64,000 nt of DNA, taken from assembly GCA_956465555.1 (NCBI GenBank), contig OY101123.1:682001-746000 (forward strand), in the 5' to 3' direction. Positions 41,761 to 50,811 of this stretch are shown here, piece by piece (the stretch's first letter is position 1; each line of letters begins with the position of its first letter). Source of the stretch: Nitzschia sp. pyKryTriq1. Taxonomy: Eukaryota; Bacillariophyta; Bacillariophyceae; Bacillariales; Bacillariaceae. The position numbers and the translations under genes are program-made. A model generated the notes under the pieces. It saw only the letters and a list, made by a program, of their open reading frames with translations, was not told the origin of the DNA and did no database searches.

Positions 41761-42019
41761 TCGCGTAATTACGAAATATAAAATGCAAATATTCGTGCCA
41801 CTACTAGCAGTATCGCGTGATTTTGGCCATTTGGCGTCTCGAATATTTTATTCTTGACGCCACGAATCCGGATACTTTACAGCACTAATTCGTAGAGGAT
41901 ATAAAAGAGTAGTATTATGTAGTAGTAGTGTTGCTATATCTCTTATGGTTAATACGGAAGAGGGCGTCGTTTCGAACTAAAATGGCGCGACGATGAACGA
42001 AAATCACGCGTTATCATGC

Positions 42020-42690
42020 GGAGCACGAGAAAAGTACGCGTTATTTTGTTATTATTATGTCATGTTCATGTTCTGAAGCACGGGAAAAGCGCGCGTTATT
42101 TTGTTATTATTATGTAATGTTCATGTTCTAAAGCACGGGAAAAGCACGCGATATTTTGTTATTATTATGTCATGTTCATGTTCTGAAGCACGGGAAAAGC
42201 GCGCGTTATTTTGTTATTATTATGTAATGTTCATGTTCTAAAGCACGGGAAAAGCACGCGATATTTTGTTATTATTATGTCATGTTCATGTTCTGAAGCA
42301 CGGGAAAAGCGCGCGTTATTTTGTTATTATTATGTAATGTTCATGTTCTAAAGCACGGGAAAAGCACGCGATATTTTGTTATTATTATGTCATGTTCATG
42401 TTCTGAAGCACGGGAAAAGCGCGCGTTATTTTGTTATTATTATGTAATGTTCATGTTCTAAAGCACGGGAAAAGCACGCGATATTTTGTTATTATTATGT
42501 CATGTTCATGTTCTGAAGCACGGGAAAAGCGCGCGTTATTTTGTTATTATTATGTAATGTTCATGTTCTAAAGCACGGGAAAAGCACGCGATATTTTGTT
42601 ATTATTATGTCATGTTCATGTTCTGAAGCACGGGAAAAGTACGCGATATTTTGTTATTATTGTGAAGCACGGGAAAAGCACGCGTAATTA
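42020..42690. repeat. 55-bp minisatellite with 110-bp higher-order unit
   Basis: About twelve monomers of 55 bp (core AGCACGGGAAAAG-CGCG-TATTTTGTTATTATTATGT). Two monomer types alternate strictly: one with GCGCGCGTT and TGTAATG, one with GCACGCGAT and TGTCATG. TTCTGAAGCA recurs exactly every 110 bp at 42071, 42181, 42291, 42401, 42511 and 42621. The dimers are almost identical, while the first and last monomers are degenerate. There are no unique spacers, so it is not a CRISPR array. Confidence 0.95.
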
Positions 42691-42755
42691 TGTCTCAGCC
42701 CTCCGTAGTCAAACGTCGTGAGAGTCGGCAGTCGTGTGACGAGTCTTGAGTCATG

Positions 42756-42774
42756 TTATACAACCGTTGTATAA
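42756..42774. promoter_or_regulatory. 19-bp palindrome near the right end of the insertion
   Basis: TTATACAAC-C-GTTGTATAA: 9-bp arms around one base, about 15 bp inside the right end. It shares TTATACAA with motifs at the left end, which suggests a recognition site for the element's own protein (inference). Confidence 0.6.
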
Positions 42775-43318
42775 TATTCCTCCTCACTCTACAGGACTAC
42801 AGTACGGGTGCGTGGTCGGTGGCCATCTGCTCGACGACGCATGGCGGCGGCGTTAGGATCTATTTATTAAACCACGTACTTGTATTCGCCGTGCAGTAAA
42901 CACATCATCTCAGTTCTTGCCACCTCAGTTTCTTGAACACTTTGATTGGCTCAAAAGTATCACAGTCTTGTCACAAGGCAACAGTTACCGGTGTACGAGT
43001 ATGTACCGACCGGTAAAGAACATCACAAACAGGAAGAACGAAGAACGCTGATGCGGAAATGCATATAAGCCCATTTGCACCACGTCGATGGGGAATGGGG
43101 AGTGCAGTTTTGTCCGATCACTTTTTCCCAGTCTTTTACTTGTACAGCGTACCGGTACTGTACACCGCCATGCATCGCATACACAAACAAATAATGGTGA
43201 TGGATGAAGCACAAAAAAGCACACCACTTGTGTGGTAAAAATACAATACTTGTTCCACCTTATCTTGACGCCCACAATAAAATAATAAACAAACCAGACT
43301 TATCTCTTCGACATCTCA

Positions 43319-44005
43319 ATGGCAGCGGCATTTATGATAACACCCACTATACCGTCGGTTGCGAAACGGTCCACGCCGGGAGCGTCTCGCGGATTTTCAT
43401 CTTCATCGAAATCCCAGCACCTTGCCAAGAAGCAACGTATGCAAGAAACATCACCGATTTCCGTCCTTCGATCAATATTCGGAAATGCCGGTGTTGTGAA
43501 TGTGCCACCCAAGCCTTTCAAGAAACCATCAAACGAGGAAATCGACGCCTATGATCTGGACGTTGTGCGTGCCGTTCGCTCGGGTGACTTGACCAAACTG
43601 AAGCTGCTTCACGCTGCGGGGAAAAACCTCAATTGCACAAACAAATTCGGTGAATCCCTGCTGCACATGGCTTGCCGCAGAGGGAACATTGATATACTAT
43701 CATTCATGCTGAAAGAAGCGAATGTCCGAGTAGACATTCGAGACGACTTTGGGCGCACCCCACTTCACGATGCCTGCTGGACTTCCTCACCGAACTTTGC
43801 GATAATGGATGCCCTGATCGAGCGCGTAGATCCTTCCATGTTTTTGTCGGAAGATGTTCGGGGAAGCACGCCCTTTGAATATGTTCGACAGGATCACTGG
43901 TGTGGGTGGGTGAAATACCTAGCGGAGAGAAAGGAAAGACTAGGACAAAGAATACGGGAAGCGCAAGACATTTCTTCGAAGGCGGAATCACGGGCTGACG
44001 ATTAG
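43319..44005 (+). CDS. Ankyrin-repeat protein
   Basis: Single exon, 228 aa. The ATG at 43319 (MAAAFMITPTIPSVAKRS) has its upstream ~500 bp duplicated at about 29960-30520. Residues 1-75 are Ser-rich and basic. Two to three ankyrin repeats follow: DVVRAVRSGDLTKLKLLHAAGKNLN, FGESLLHMACRRGNIDILSFMLKEANVRVDIRD and FGRTPLHDACWTSSPNFAIMDALIERV, each with the TPLH-type turn. A charged helix (KYLAERKERLGQRIREA) ends the protein. It is probably a binding or scaffold protein of the diatom ankyrin expansion; the partner is unknown. It converges on HAT1, 108 bp away. Confidence 0.85.
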   Translation: MAAAFMITPTIPSVAKRSTPGASRGFSSSSKSQHLAKKQRMQETSPISVLRSIFGNAGVVNVPPKPFKKPSNEEIDAYDLDVVRAVRSGDLTKLKLLHAAGKNLNCTNKFGESLLHMACRRGNIDILSFMLKEANVRVDIRDDFGRTPLHDACWTSSPNFAIMDALIERVDPSMFLSEDVRGSTPFEYVRQDHWCGWVKYLAERKERLGQRIREAQDISSKAESRADD

Positions 44006-44113
44006 CCCTCTGAATGACGCCCATCAACCTGAAGCTAGAACGAACGCCCCTTCTATTAAAACTTTGCTATTAATGTTGGGAATAACTTCTAAAGCAATAT
44101 CTGGGTTGATTTG

Positions 44114-45820
44114 TCACGATTTTGGCTCACATGGCTCGATATTCTCGTTTGTTTCTCCATCGTGAATAGTGGGTAATGAGCTCTGAGCTTTGCGCTTCTG
44201 TAGTCTCTGCTCTTGCTTATTCATCCATGTCTTGTATGGTTCCATTTCCTCGTCGTACAAACGAGCCAAATACGCTTTCTTCTCATCCTTGGTTGGGTAA
44301 CAACTCATTTCCTCTCGGTGTTCTCGATTCAGTCGCTTTTTGACCATCAATCGAAACCTCTTTTCCAGCTCCTCTTTGTCACCAGATTGTTTTTCATAAC
44401 CCCCTAATGATGCCAGTAAGAATTGGAGATGTACCAGCTCGTTCACAATTTGGACTTGCCGTGGTAGAATCTTTGCTTTGGAACTGCCTTGTAGTGCTTC
44501 TTCCTCTGACAAGGCGCAGAATGCGTCCTTGCAGTCTAGAAATGCATTCATACTACTAGCTTCGGTAGCATTCTCCCCGGATTGCATTATTATTTTGGCG
44601 ATTGGGCTCCCAGCCGGCCACCATTGTTGGAGGGAATCCAAGCGGGTGAGGAATCGATAGTCCACAGTGTTGCGCAAGAAGATGAACCCAGGAGACGGGT
44701 CTTCCACATTGACTTGAACGATGGTGCCGTTTTCGCCTTTGCAGCAAATATCATTGCTGTACTTGCCATGAGCCATGTCGTACACGCATTGCATCATCCG
44801 AGTTCCATGCCCCTGGCCTTGAAATGGTGGCAGCACCAAGGCTTGACAAATTCGAACGATGATGCCAGGGGTGGGTTTGTGAAAGGGGGCATTAAAGTGA
44901 AATAATGTCATGTATCCGACCAAGGAGTACTTGTTCACCAAACTTTCCGCTGTCTCGTGCTTCTGAAAGAGATACACAACCTTCCAAAACCCCGACTGGT
45001 CGTCGCCAATATCGACATCATCAGCATTCTCAATAAACCAAAGGGCCAGTTTCTGAACCTTGGAATGAAACTCCGTAACCGATGGGCCATCAGCCACTGT
45101 CACCACAAAATGTTGCTGATCTTTGCCCTCTCGCCGTCTGCAGGAATATTCTGTCAAGATGCTTCCAACGGGTTCATCGAGAAATTCTTCTTGGCAATCC
45201 TCCTCTGTAATGCTCGGGAGTGCCTTGGCGATTGACGCCTTGATTTCTTCTTCTGTCAGCGGTTGTACCAGTGGTGGCGGCTTTAATTTCTTGGCCGGTG
45301 GTTCGGTTGCGTTATCGCTCATCTCGCTAGTACAAGAAGTAGTAGTGATGGGTGTTCGCTTGATGATAACTTGACACTTCTGACAACTCGGAGCCAGCCG
45401 GATCTGGACGTCCAAAAAATAGGTGGCCTTCGAGTGTAGCTCGTGCGACTTGTGCAGGAACGCGTCTGGATGGTAGAGCGAATGATTTTTCTCCTGCATG
45501 ACACTTTCTCGCGGACAATGACCTCGATACATTTCCCCTGGAAGACATTGGTGGGTGAACTCGGGTCGAAATGAATAATCATCATTCAGAAATTGAAGAG
45601 TCGTCGAGAGGGCCGCACTCGATAGTGATGGCTCGTCACTCAGAACTCTGAGATCGGTGCCGGAAGTGATTTCGTTGCTCATTTTTGGGAACTGCAGCAA
45701 GGGACGTGAGATGATGTGTTGCTCCTTCTTGATGAAACACTGTTGTGGTTGTCGTTTGTGGTTATGTTCATCTTCATCTTTGAACGCAAACTTGTCTTTG
45801 TCGGCGGTAAAAGCCGTCAT
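44114..45820 (-). CDS. HAT1: Histone acetyltransferase type B catalytic subunit (HAT1)
   Basis: HAT1 acetylates newly made histone H4 at Lys5 and Lys12 before deposition, with an RbAp48-type partner. The start at ATG 45820 (MTAFTADKDKF) keeps the HAT1 N-terminal domain, where FRPEFTHQ matches the family's FFPEYTHQ. The GNAT core is clear: VGYMTLFHFNAPFHKPTPGIIVRICQALVLPPFQGQGHGTRMM, with the acetyl-CoA loop QGQGHG, and VQVNVEDPSPGFIFLRN holding the catalytic Glu. The C-terminal helical region (RQVQIVNELVHLQFL...FRLMVKKRLNRE) matches HAT1 too. The product is 568 aa, longer than human HAT1 because of inserts in the N-terminal domain (about residues 55-150). Single exon. It lies head to head with the LRR gene, 260 bp apart. 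Confidence 0.93.
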   Translation of the reverse strand: MTAFTADKDKFAFKDEDEHNHKRQPQQCFIKKEQHIISRPLLQFPKMSNEITSGTDLRVLSDEPSLSSAALSTTLQFLNDDYSFRPEFTHQCLPGEMYRGHCPRESVMQEKNHSLYHPDAFLHKSHELHSKATYFLDVQIRLAPSCQKCQVIIKRTPITTTSCTSEMSDNATEPPAKKLKPPPLVQPLTEEEIKASIAKALPSITEEDCQEEFLDEPVGSILTEYSCRRREGKDQQHFVVTVADGPSVTEFHSKVQKLALWFIENADDVDIGDDQSGFWKVVYLFQKHETAESLVNKYSLVGYMTLFHFNAPFHKPTPGIIVRICQALVLPPFQGQGHGTRMMQCVYDMAHGKYSNDICCKGENGTIVQVNVEDPSPGFIFLRNTVDYRFLTRLDSLQQWWPAGSPIAKIIMQSGENATEASSMNAFLDCKDAFCALSEEEALQGSSKAKILPRQVQIVNELVHLQFLLASLGGYEKQSGDKEELEKRFRLMVKKRLNREHREEMSCYPTKDEKKAYLARLYDEEMEPYKTWMNKQEQRLQKRKAQSSLPTIHDGETNENIEPCEPKS

Positions 45821-46080
45821 TTTTCTCCAAGCGGCGCGCGCATGTACGCACATCGGTTGCTATCGACCCATTCGACCAATTTATCGTCGCACGCCGGACG
45901 CACGCCGTTTCCCGCCATTTTCAATTTTCATTTTCGGCTGAAGACAGCGAAAGAGAAACACGAAACACAACCATCCTGCAGATCTTCAATCCTCAAATAT
46001 ATCGAAGCAAGCACTCTTGTTTTTAGTCATAATCACAACGGTGGACATGTGAGGACTTCCTCACTGCGCAGATAAAAAAT

Positions 46081-47157
46081 ATGGATTCCCTGATCGCTCG
46101 GATCGAAGAAGGAGATTCCGATTTGACCGTCTTGGCGTTGACATCAGAATGCGAGTTGAGCGACCAGGTCGACCGGCTGTTGGACGCTTTGAACTCGGGC
46201 GGTCATCACGTACACAGTATTGTCTTTCGAGAGTCCTTCTTTCCGCTGCGTCGAATTCGAGAACATTTGGATCGAGATGAGTTTGTCCGTATGATCCATG
46301 GAGTATCCATGCACGCAACATCTGCGCTACGACTCCCTCCTTCTATGTTGGGTATGGTTCTTGGTCGACTGGCCAGTTTGACAATAGGACCTTTGGTCAA
46401 GTGCTATCATGCTGATGAAGCCATTACATTTGCTAAAGATACGGATGTATTGGCAATGGCAGAACGTTTGGAAGAGTGCACACAACTTGAAACTCTAGAA
46501 CTGGGCGATTCCTTTTTTGCGCGAACCAGACCACCCTCTTTGGATCCTATACTGAAAGCCCTCTCAACAAACACTTCCTTGACACTCCTGGAACTCTCCA
46601 GCCACCCCGAACAACGTATCAAAGAACCGCTATTTTCGGCATCTGGTCTAGAATCGCTACTGTATATGACCGACCTGCAACTCAATACCTTGAATCTGAG
46701 TCGAATGGGTCTATTGGACGAACATTTTTGGACGATTTCGAATGCTCTGAGACAGACGAGGACGCTTCAGTGGCTATGTTTGGACGGAAATCGCCCTAGT
46801 CGAGCCGGACTTGAAGTGCTGGTGGAGGGCCTGTCGTCTTCCACCTTGATAGGCTTGTCGATGTTGGAGACCTGGCAAACCGACCGGGTTGATTGGGGAC
46901 GAATCTTTCCATCTAATTGGTTTCTACAGCACCTTGAAATCGATCATTCTGTATCCACTGAAGTAGAATCATGGCAAGTCATGAATCAGCAAGGGCGTTC
47001 GCACTGGATGGAAGACGGGATGATTTCGCCGTTAAGTCTATGGCCGTATGTCTTGGAAGAACTCTCGGACTCCCCGTCTACTGCGTGGTACATTCTTCAA
47101 ACATTTTCGGAATCTTTGCTGCTTCCTGTAGCTAGTACTGGTACTCGCACATCATGA
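46081..47157 (+). CDS. Leucine-rich repeat protein
   Basis: Single exon, 358 aa, starting MDSLIARIEEGDSDLTVLAL at 46081. It has irregular LRR (RNI-type) units between residues 10 and 270: LETLELGDSFF, LTLLELSSHPE, LNTLNLSRMGLLDEHFWTISNALRQ, LQWLCLDGNRPSRAGLEVLVEGL and LIGLSMLETW. There is no signal peptide or transmembrane helix. The C-terminus is not repeated. Such RNI-like LRR proteins are numerous in diatoms and mostly uncharacterised. The stop is only 56 bp from that of the converging membrane-protein gene. Confidence 0.82.
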   Translation: MDSLIARIEEGDSDLTVLALTSECELSDQVDRLLDALNSGGHHVHSIVFRESFFPLRRIREHLDRDEFVRMIHGVSMHATSALRLPPSMLGMVLGRLASLTIGPLVKCYHADEAITFAKDTDVLAMAERLEECTQLETLELGDSFFARTRPPSLDPILKALSTNTSLTLLELSSHPEQRIKEPLFSASGLESLLYMTDLQLNTLNLSRMGLLDEHFWTISNALRQTRTLQWLCLDGNRPSRAGLEVLVEGLSSSTLIGLSMLETWQTDRVDWGRIFPSNWFLQHLEIDHSVSTEVESWQVMNQQGRSHWMEDGMISPLSLWPYVLEELSDSPSTAWYILQTFSESLLLPVASTGTRTS

Positions 47158-47213
47158 CAGTTTTATTTTTACAAGGATCAAAAAGTTGTATCTATCTATT
47201 GTATTTTAATCGT

Positions 47214-48041
47214 TTAGAGATTCTTGTCCCGATGAATACTCTCGCCAACAGTTGCGTTGTCCGGATGGTCTTTTTGGTCTCCTCGATCTACGATGACGGC
47301 TCGAGGAGGTTCCCGCGGTGAAGCCCTAATGTGCCCATCAAAGACCGTATACTGATCAGACTGGTGGGCATCAGCCGAGTATTTTCCACCGAGACTACCC
47401 ATTTCCACCTGCATTCTTCGTGAGAAGTGGTCACCCGACCGTACCCGAAGGAACTCTTCCGGTGACGGGCCTCCTTGCGATGGTCTCCTTATCTTTACGA
47501 AAGTAGAAGACACGGATCTATAGATCCATGCATTGAATGATATAAAATATGCATGTATCCTTTCGATCGATTCGGAAAACCACTTTCGAGACGTACTGGT
47601 AGCACTTTGGTTGGCTTCCGACAGCGGTGGTGGTGGTGGCGCGTTGTCATCGCCGTCGGACACACGGTGACGGAATGGTGCAGCAATATATCGCCAAACC
47701 TGGTAAATAATAGAATGTGTAGAAGTTGCTATTCTCAGTATGATATTCTCTAGACGAGAATGCCATAAAATGGAACTAGCAGGGCATTGCAGAAAGATCC
47801 CGCAAAGCACCAAACGTCCAACAAAGACCACCCAAGCTCCCAAATTCACGGTAGCCACAATCGACTCCATCAACGGGTAGATAGTAGGTGTGGACTTTGC
47901 CAATGAGAGCAGAATGATGGAAATCACTCGTAACACCACAAGGCCCTGCAGCCACGTGTGGCGACGAAGGAACTTGGCCGGTGGAGCTAACAAGCCTGCA
48001 TCGCCCTGTCGTCTGTCGTAGCATGTGGAAGAGTCGTCCAT
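47214..48041 (-). CDS. Hypothetical membrane protein
   Basis: Single exon, 275 aa, starting at ATG 48041 (MDDSSTCYDRRQGDAG). Hydrophobic helices are at about residues 33-50 (LVVLRVISIILLSLA), 60-87 (IVATVNLGAWVVFVGRLVLCGIFLQ) and, weaker, 93-115. The second half is soluble, with a Pro run (APPPPPLSEAN), a basic SSTFVKIRRPSQ stretch and an acidic/basic tail ending IHRDKNL. No family is recognised. Location could be the endomembrane system. The codon pattern and the tight convergence with the LRR gene support it as a real gene. Confidence 0.65.
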   Translation of the reverse strand: MDDSSTCYDRRQGDAGLLAPPAKFLRRHTWLQGLVVLRVISIILLSLAKSTPTIYPLMESIVATVNLGAWVVFVGRLVLCGIFLQCPASSILWHSRLENIILRIATSTHSIIYQVWRYIAAPFRHRVSDGDDNAPPPPPLSEANQSATSTSRKWFSESIERIHAYFISFNAWIYRSVSSTFVKIRRPSQGGPSPEEFLRVRSGDHFSRRMQVEMGSLGGKYSADAHQSDQYTVFDGHIRASPREPPRAVIVDRGDQKDHPDNATVGESIHRDKNL

Positions 48042-48633
48042 TCTTCAGAAATCGAATATGAAAGCCATGATCTAGCTTTGAATGCACATACTCGTAGCCA
48101 TCAGGGTAGACGATGGGAGTATATCGAAATAAGTTCACGTTACCCGAAGTAAGAATAAGAGTATTTCTTTGACATGAACTTGCTCAAGAAATGGCGGTAC
48201 CAGTACCGCGCCATACATAATACTGTACCACCGGTACCTGGTACGAGCGGTAGATAATATACCGGTGTGGATGTCTTGGATTTCGTGGTCGGTGTGAAGG
48301 ACGGACTTTATAAACCCCTAAGTACTGATTTCGATTTATTATTCCTTATGAATTATGGAAAATTTATTGGAAAGTCGACTCATCAACTGGGGGGTTGATG
48401 ATGTCATAGATACGATTATTTTATTTTTCGCCGCATGCCGCACACATGCCATCACTTCACCGCCGCCAAGAAAAATCTTTTCGAAGCGGCGAAAAGCGAA
48501 AACCGATGATTTCAACCCGAACGGAAACAGATGATAGTAGCCTCTCATCAACGACCACAACTAACTGTCGACCGCACCGTCATTGTGAACAATTCGTACA
48601 CCAAAAGCATTCCACACACATTGAATTCTCAAT
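48042..48633. other. Divergent intergenic region
   Basis: These 592 bp lie between the membrane-protein and dihydroorotase starts. Several GTACC/CCGGTACC motifs cluster at 48195-48265. The AT-rich stretch 48330-48430 is directly upstream of a region with an open frame that is not convincing as coding. Confidence 0.5.
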
Positions 48634-49959
48634 ATGGCGGATGAACCAGCCGAAAAGAAACAAAAGACGACTGTGGACTCGATCACCATTCGTCGTCCCG
48701 AGTAAGTGGTCCTATAGATCGAGATTTATTCGTACACCGCAAGAGCTCGCAGTAGGTAATAGTCTGACAGTTTGCCCTCGTCCTTTTACTGTTGATGCCA
48801 GTGATTTTCATCACCATTGTAGGGATGGGAAAGCGACCGCTTCAGTGCTGAAGCACGCCTTTCCTCGATTCACCCGTTGTTTGATGATGCCGAATCTTCA
48901 GCCCCCTGTCACGACGGTAGACCTGGCGTTGGAATACAAGAAAAGGATCCTGGCCAGTATGCCTGAAAAGACCACACATAATACCTTTCAGCCACTTATG
49001 ACGCTTTACTTGACCGATAACACGAGCCCAGATGAAATAAAGAAGGCTGCGGATCTCAAGAACGAGGACGGCATTACCCCTACCATTATCGGATGCAAGT
49101 TTTATCCCGCTGGTGCCACTACCAATTCTGCTTCTGGCGTGACTGACATCAAGAAATTGTATCCAGTGTTGGAGGCCATGCAAGAAGCGGGCATGGTGTT
49201 GTGTATCCACTCAGAGGTGACCCATGCGGATATCTTTGAACGCGAGCCCGTATTTATTGAAGAAATCATGAAGCCGTTGGTAGGAGACTTTCCCAAACTC
49301 AAAATCACCATGGAGCACATTTCCACCAAAGAGGCTGTTGACTATGTACTTTCAGCACCGGGCAATGTCAAGGCCAGTATCACGCCGCAACATTTGCTTT
49401 TCAACCGAAATCGTACGTGAAACTACTGTGACGCCCATTCTTCAGCTACTTTTTGACGTTTCGTCAACTTGTCTCTTATGTCCTACTCACACCTCATTCA
49501 TGCATCTATCGATCTTTTTGTCGCCCTCTAAAAGACTTGTTGGTTGGCGGTATTCGTCCCCATTTGTATTGCCTCCCTATTCTGAAAGCCGAAGTGCACC
49601 GCCAAGCTCTCGTGGCTGCGGCTACCAGTGGAAGCCCCAAATTCTTCTTGGGAACGGATTCGGCTCCCCATGCCACTCATACCAAGGAATCTGCCTGTGG
49701 ATGTGCGGGGGTATTTTCGGCTCACTGTTGTATCGAAATGTATGCGCACGTCTTTGACGAGCAAGGCAAACTCGACCTGTTGGAAGATTTTACTAGTTCG
49801 TTTGGCGCTGATCATTACGGGTTGCCTCGCAGCACAGAAACCATTACCTTGGAACGGAAAACATGGACTGTACCGAAAACCTATGAGTTTGGAGAATTTA
49901 CTGTCACACCTCTCAAAGCGGGGGAAGAAGTGCATTGGAAGATTGTAGGGTTGGAGTAA
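48634..49959 (+). CDS. Dihydroorotase, bacterial class II type
   Basis: Closes carbamoyl-aspartate to dihydroorotate in pyrimidine synthesis. Three exons: 48634-48701, 48802-49412 and 49535-49959 (367 aa). The introns begin GTAAGT and GTACGT and end GCCAG and AAAAG; the first splits the codon before DFHHHCRDG, the second the codon for His in NRNH. The metal site is complete: HxH in DFHHHCRDG, the carboxylated Lys in GCKFYPAG, His in LCIHSEV and TMEHIST, and the Asp of LGTDSAPH. The match to E. coli PyrC is close ([31 protein letters not shown]). No targeting peptide is seen, so cytosolic. Plant-type dihydroorotases are also of this class. Confidence 0.95.
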
Positions 49960-50076
49960 ATTATCTACTGAGGAATCATCTGCTACGTGTACGGTCGAAA
50001 TAACTTGAAGCACTCTACCTAATAGATACATCGTAGATGCATAGGAGACCTGATATTGTATGTTCAAAGTTCCTCT

Positions 50077-50811
50077 CTACTTTTTGGAGAGTTCTGTCTC
50101 GCAAGCATCCAATAGCATGGCGGTTTCTTCATCCGAGAAGCCGCATAAAGTAATCGATTTCAAACTTGACGATGAAGAATCAAAATTATCATCGGCATCG
50201 TGTTGCGACCAGTCTCGTATTGCCGTCACACCAATACGGAGTATTTCTTCTGGTTGACGACGACCTCGAAAAACTCCCGCACTCAGCAAAGCGAACGCCA
50301 CCTCCGTAATCCCCTTTTCTCGGCATCGATCCAGCGAAGATTGATAGGCAGCCCGTAGCAGCCTATCCGCCGTTTCAAAGCCATTGTACATGTGATAGTT
50401 GGGTCCCACAGCATGAATCACAAACGGAACATGCAAGGCTCCATAATCCCCCGGTCCCGTGATAACGGCACCTCCCGTCGGACAACGAACTTCTTCTTGC
50501 ATGTAAAACTCATCGTCTTCTTCCTCTCCGTCGTTACGACAATCAGCACTACCGCTGCTGCTCATTTTTTTTGAAATCAGCGGTAGTGCGTGACGATCTC
50601 TGGCCAAGTTCCCACCTCCTGCCGCACTGATGGCTCCATCGACGCCACCTCCTCCTAGGCATTGTTCGTTGGCAGCATTGACAATGGCACCGGTTTTCGG
50701 GCTGACAAAATCCACGACGGATCCTCGCGCCACGCAAAGATTCGTGTTACTATTATTTTTTCCCAGCACGTAGGTTGCCAGTGTTTTGAGCGACCTCCCA
50801 GAGGCTGCCAT
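50077..50811 (-). CDS. Macro-domain protein (ADP-ribose-related hydrolase)
   Basis: The start at ATG 50811 (MAASGRSLKTLATYV) avoids an unlikely hydrophobic leader above. The 244-aa product is one macro domain: VARGSVVDF, GAIVNAANEQCLGGGGVDGAISAAGG (the ADP-ribose loop and catalytic Asn region), CPTGGAVITGPGDYGALHVPFVIHAVGPNY, and LLSAGVFRGRRQPEEILRIGVTAIRDW. The match is to the MacroD/YmdB type that hydrolyses O-acetyl-ADP-ribose or removes ADP-ribose from proteins. An insertion of about 35 acidic and Ser-rich residues (KKMSSSGSADCRNDGEEEDD) lies between the two loops. Single exon, converging with dihydroorotase. Confidence 0.92.
   Translation of the reverse strand: MAASGRSLKTLATYVLGKNNSNTNLCVARGSVVDFVSPKTGAIVNAANEQCLGGGGVDGAISAAGGGNLARDRHALPLISKKMSSSGSADCRNDGEEEDDEFYMQEEVRCPTGGAVITGPGDYGALHVPFVIHAVGPNYHMYNGFETADRLLRAAYQSSLDRCREKGITEVAFALLSAGVFRGRRQPEEILRIGVTAIRDWSQHDADDNFDSSSSSLKSITLCGFSDEETAMLLDACETELSKK

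Larger units (their letters stand above)
39410..42789. mobile_element. 3.38-kb insertion with 5-bp TACAG target duplication, unclassified DNA element
   Basis: Comparison with the left duplicated block (ACAGTACAGGACTAC at about 29951-29965) fixes the ends: TACAG at 39405-39409 and 42790-42794 flank sequence absent from the other copy. The ends are not long inverted repeats, but both contain GGAAnnTTATACAA: inward from the left at about 39415, and as the complement near 42755-42780. Parts in order: end-proximal palindromes, a coding region (39631-41260), a 240-bp direct repeat, a 55/110-bp minisatellite and a perfect 19-bp palindrome near the right end. No reverse transcriptase, DDE triad or LTR was seen. 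It could be a crypton-like or other DNA transposon; class is open. Confidence 0.8.
35829..43341. repeat. Segmental duplication, right copy
   Basis: Matches 26710-30541. It contains the broken EEP copy C, the shared intergenic DNA, the 3.38-kb insertion at 39410-42789, and the start of the complete ankyrin gene. Differences from the left copy, besides the insertion, are a rearranged stretch at about 38520-39030, a shorter GTT run and a loss of about 30 bp near 42905. Confidence 0.92.

Noticed and set aside
42020-42690. CRISPR-like regular array
   Set aside because: The whole 55-bp unit repeats, with no unique spacers, in a eukaryotic nuclear sequence. It is a minisatellite.
26710-43341. Retroelement-driven duplication
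   Set aside because: No reverse transcriptase, LTR or poly-A tail is seen at either edge, and the copies include intergenic and upstream DNA.
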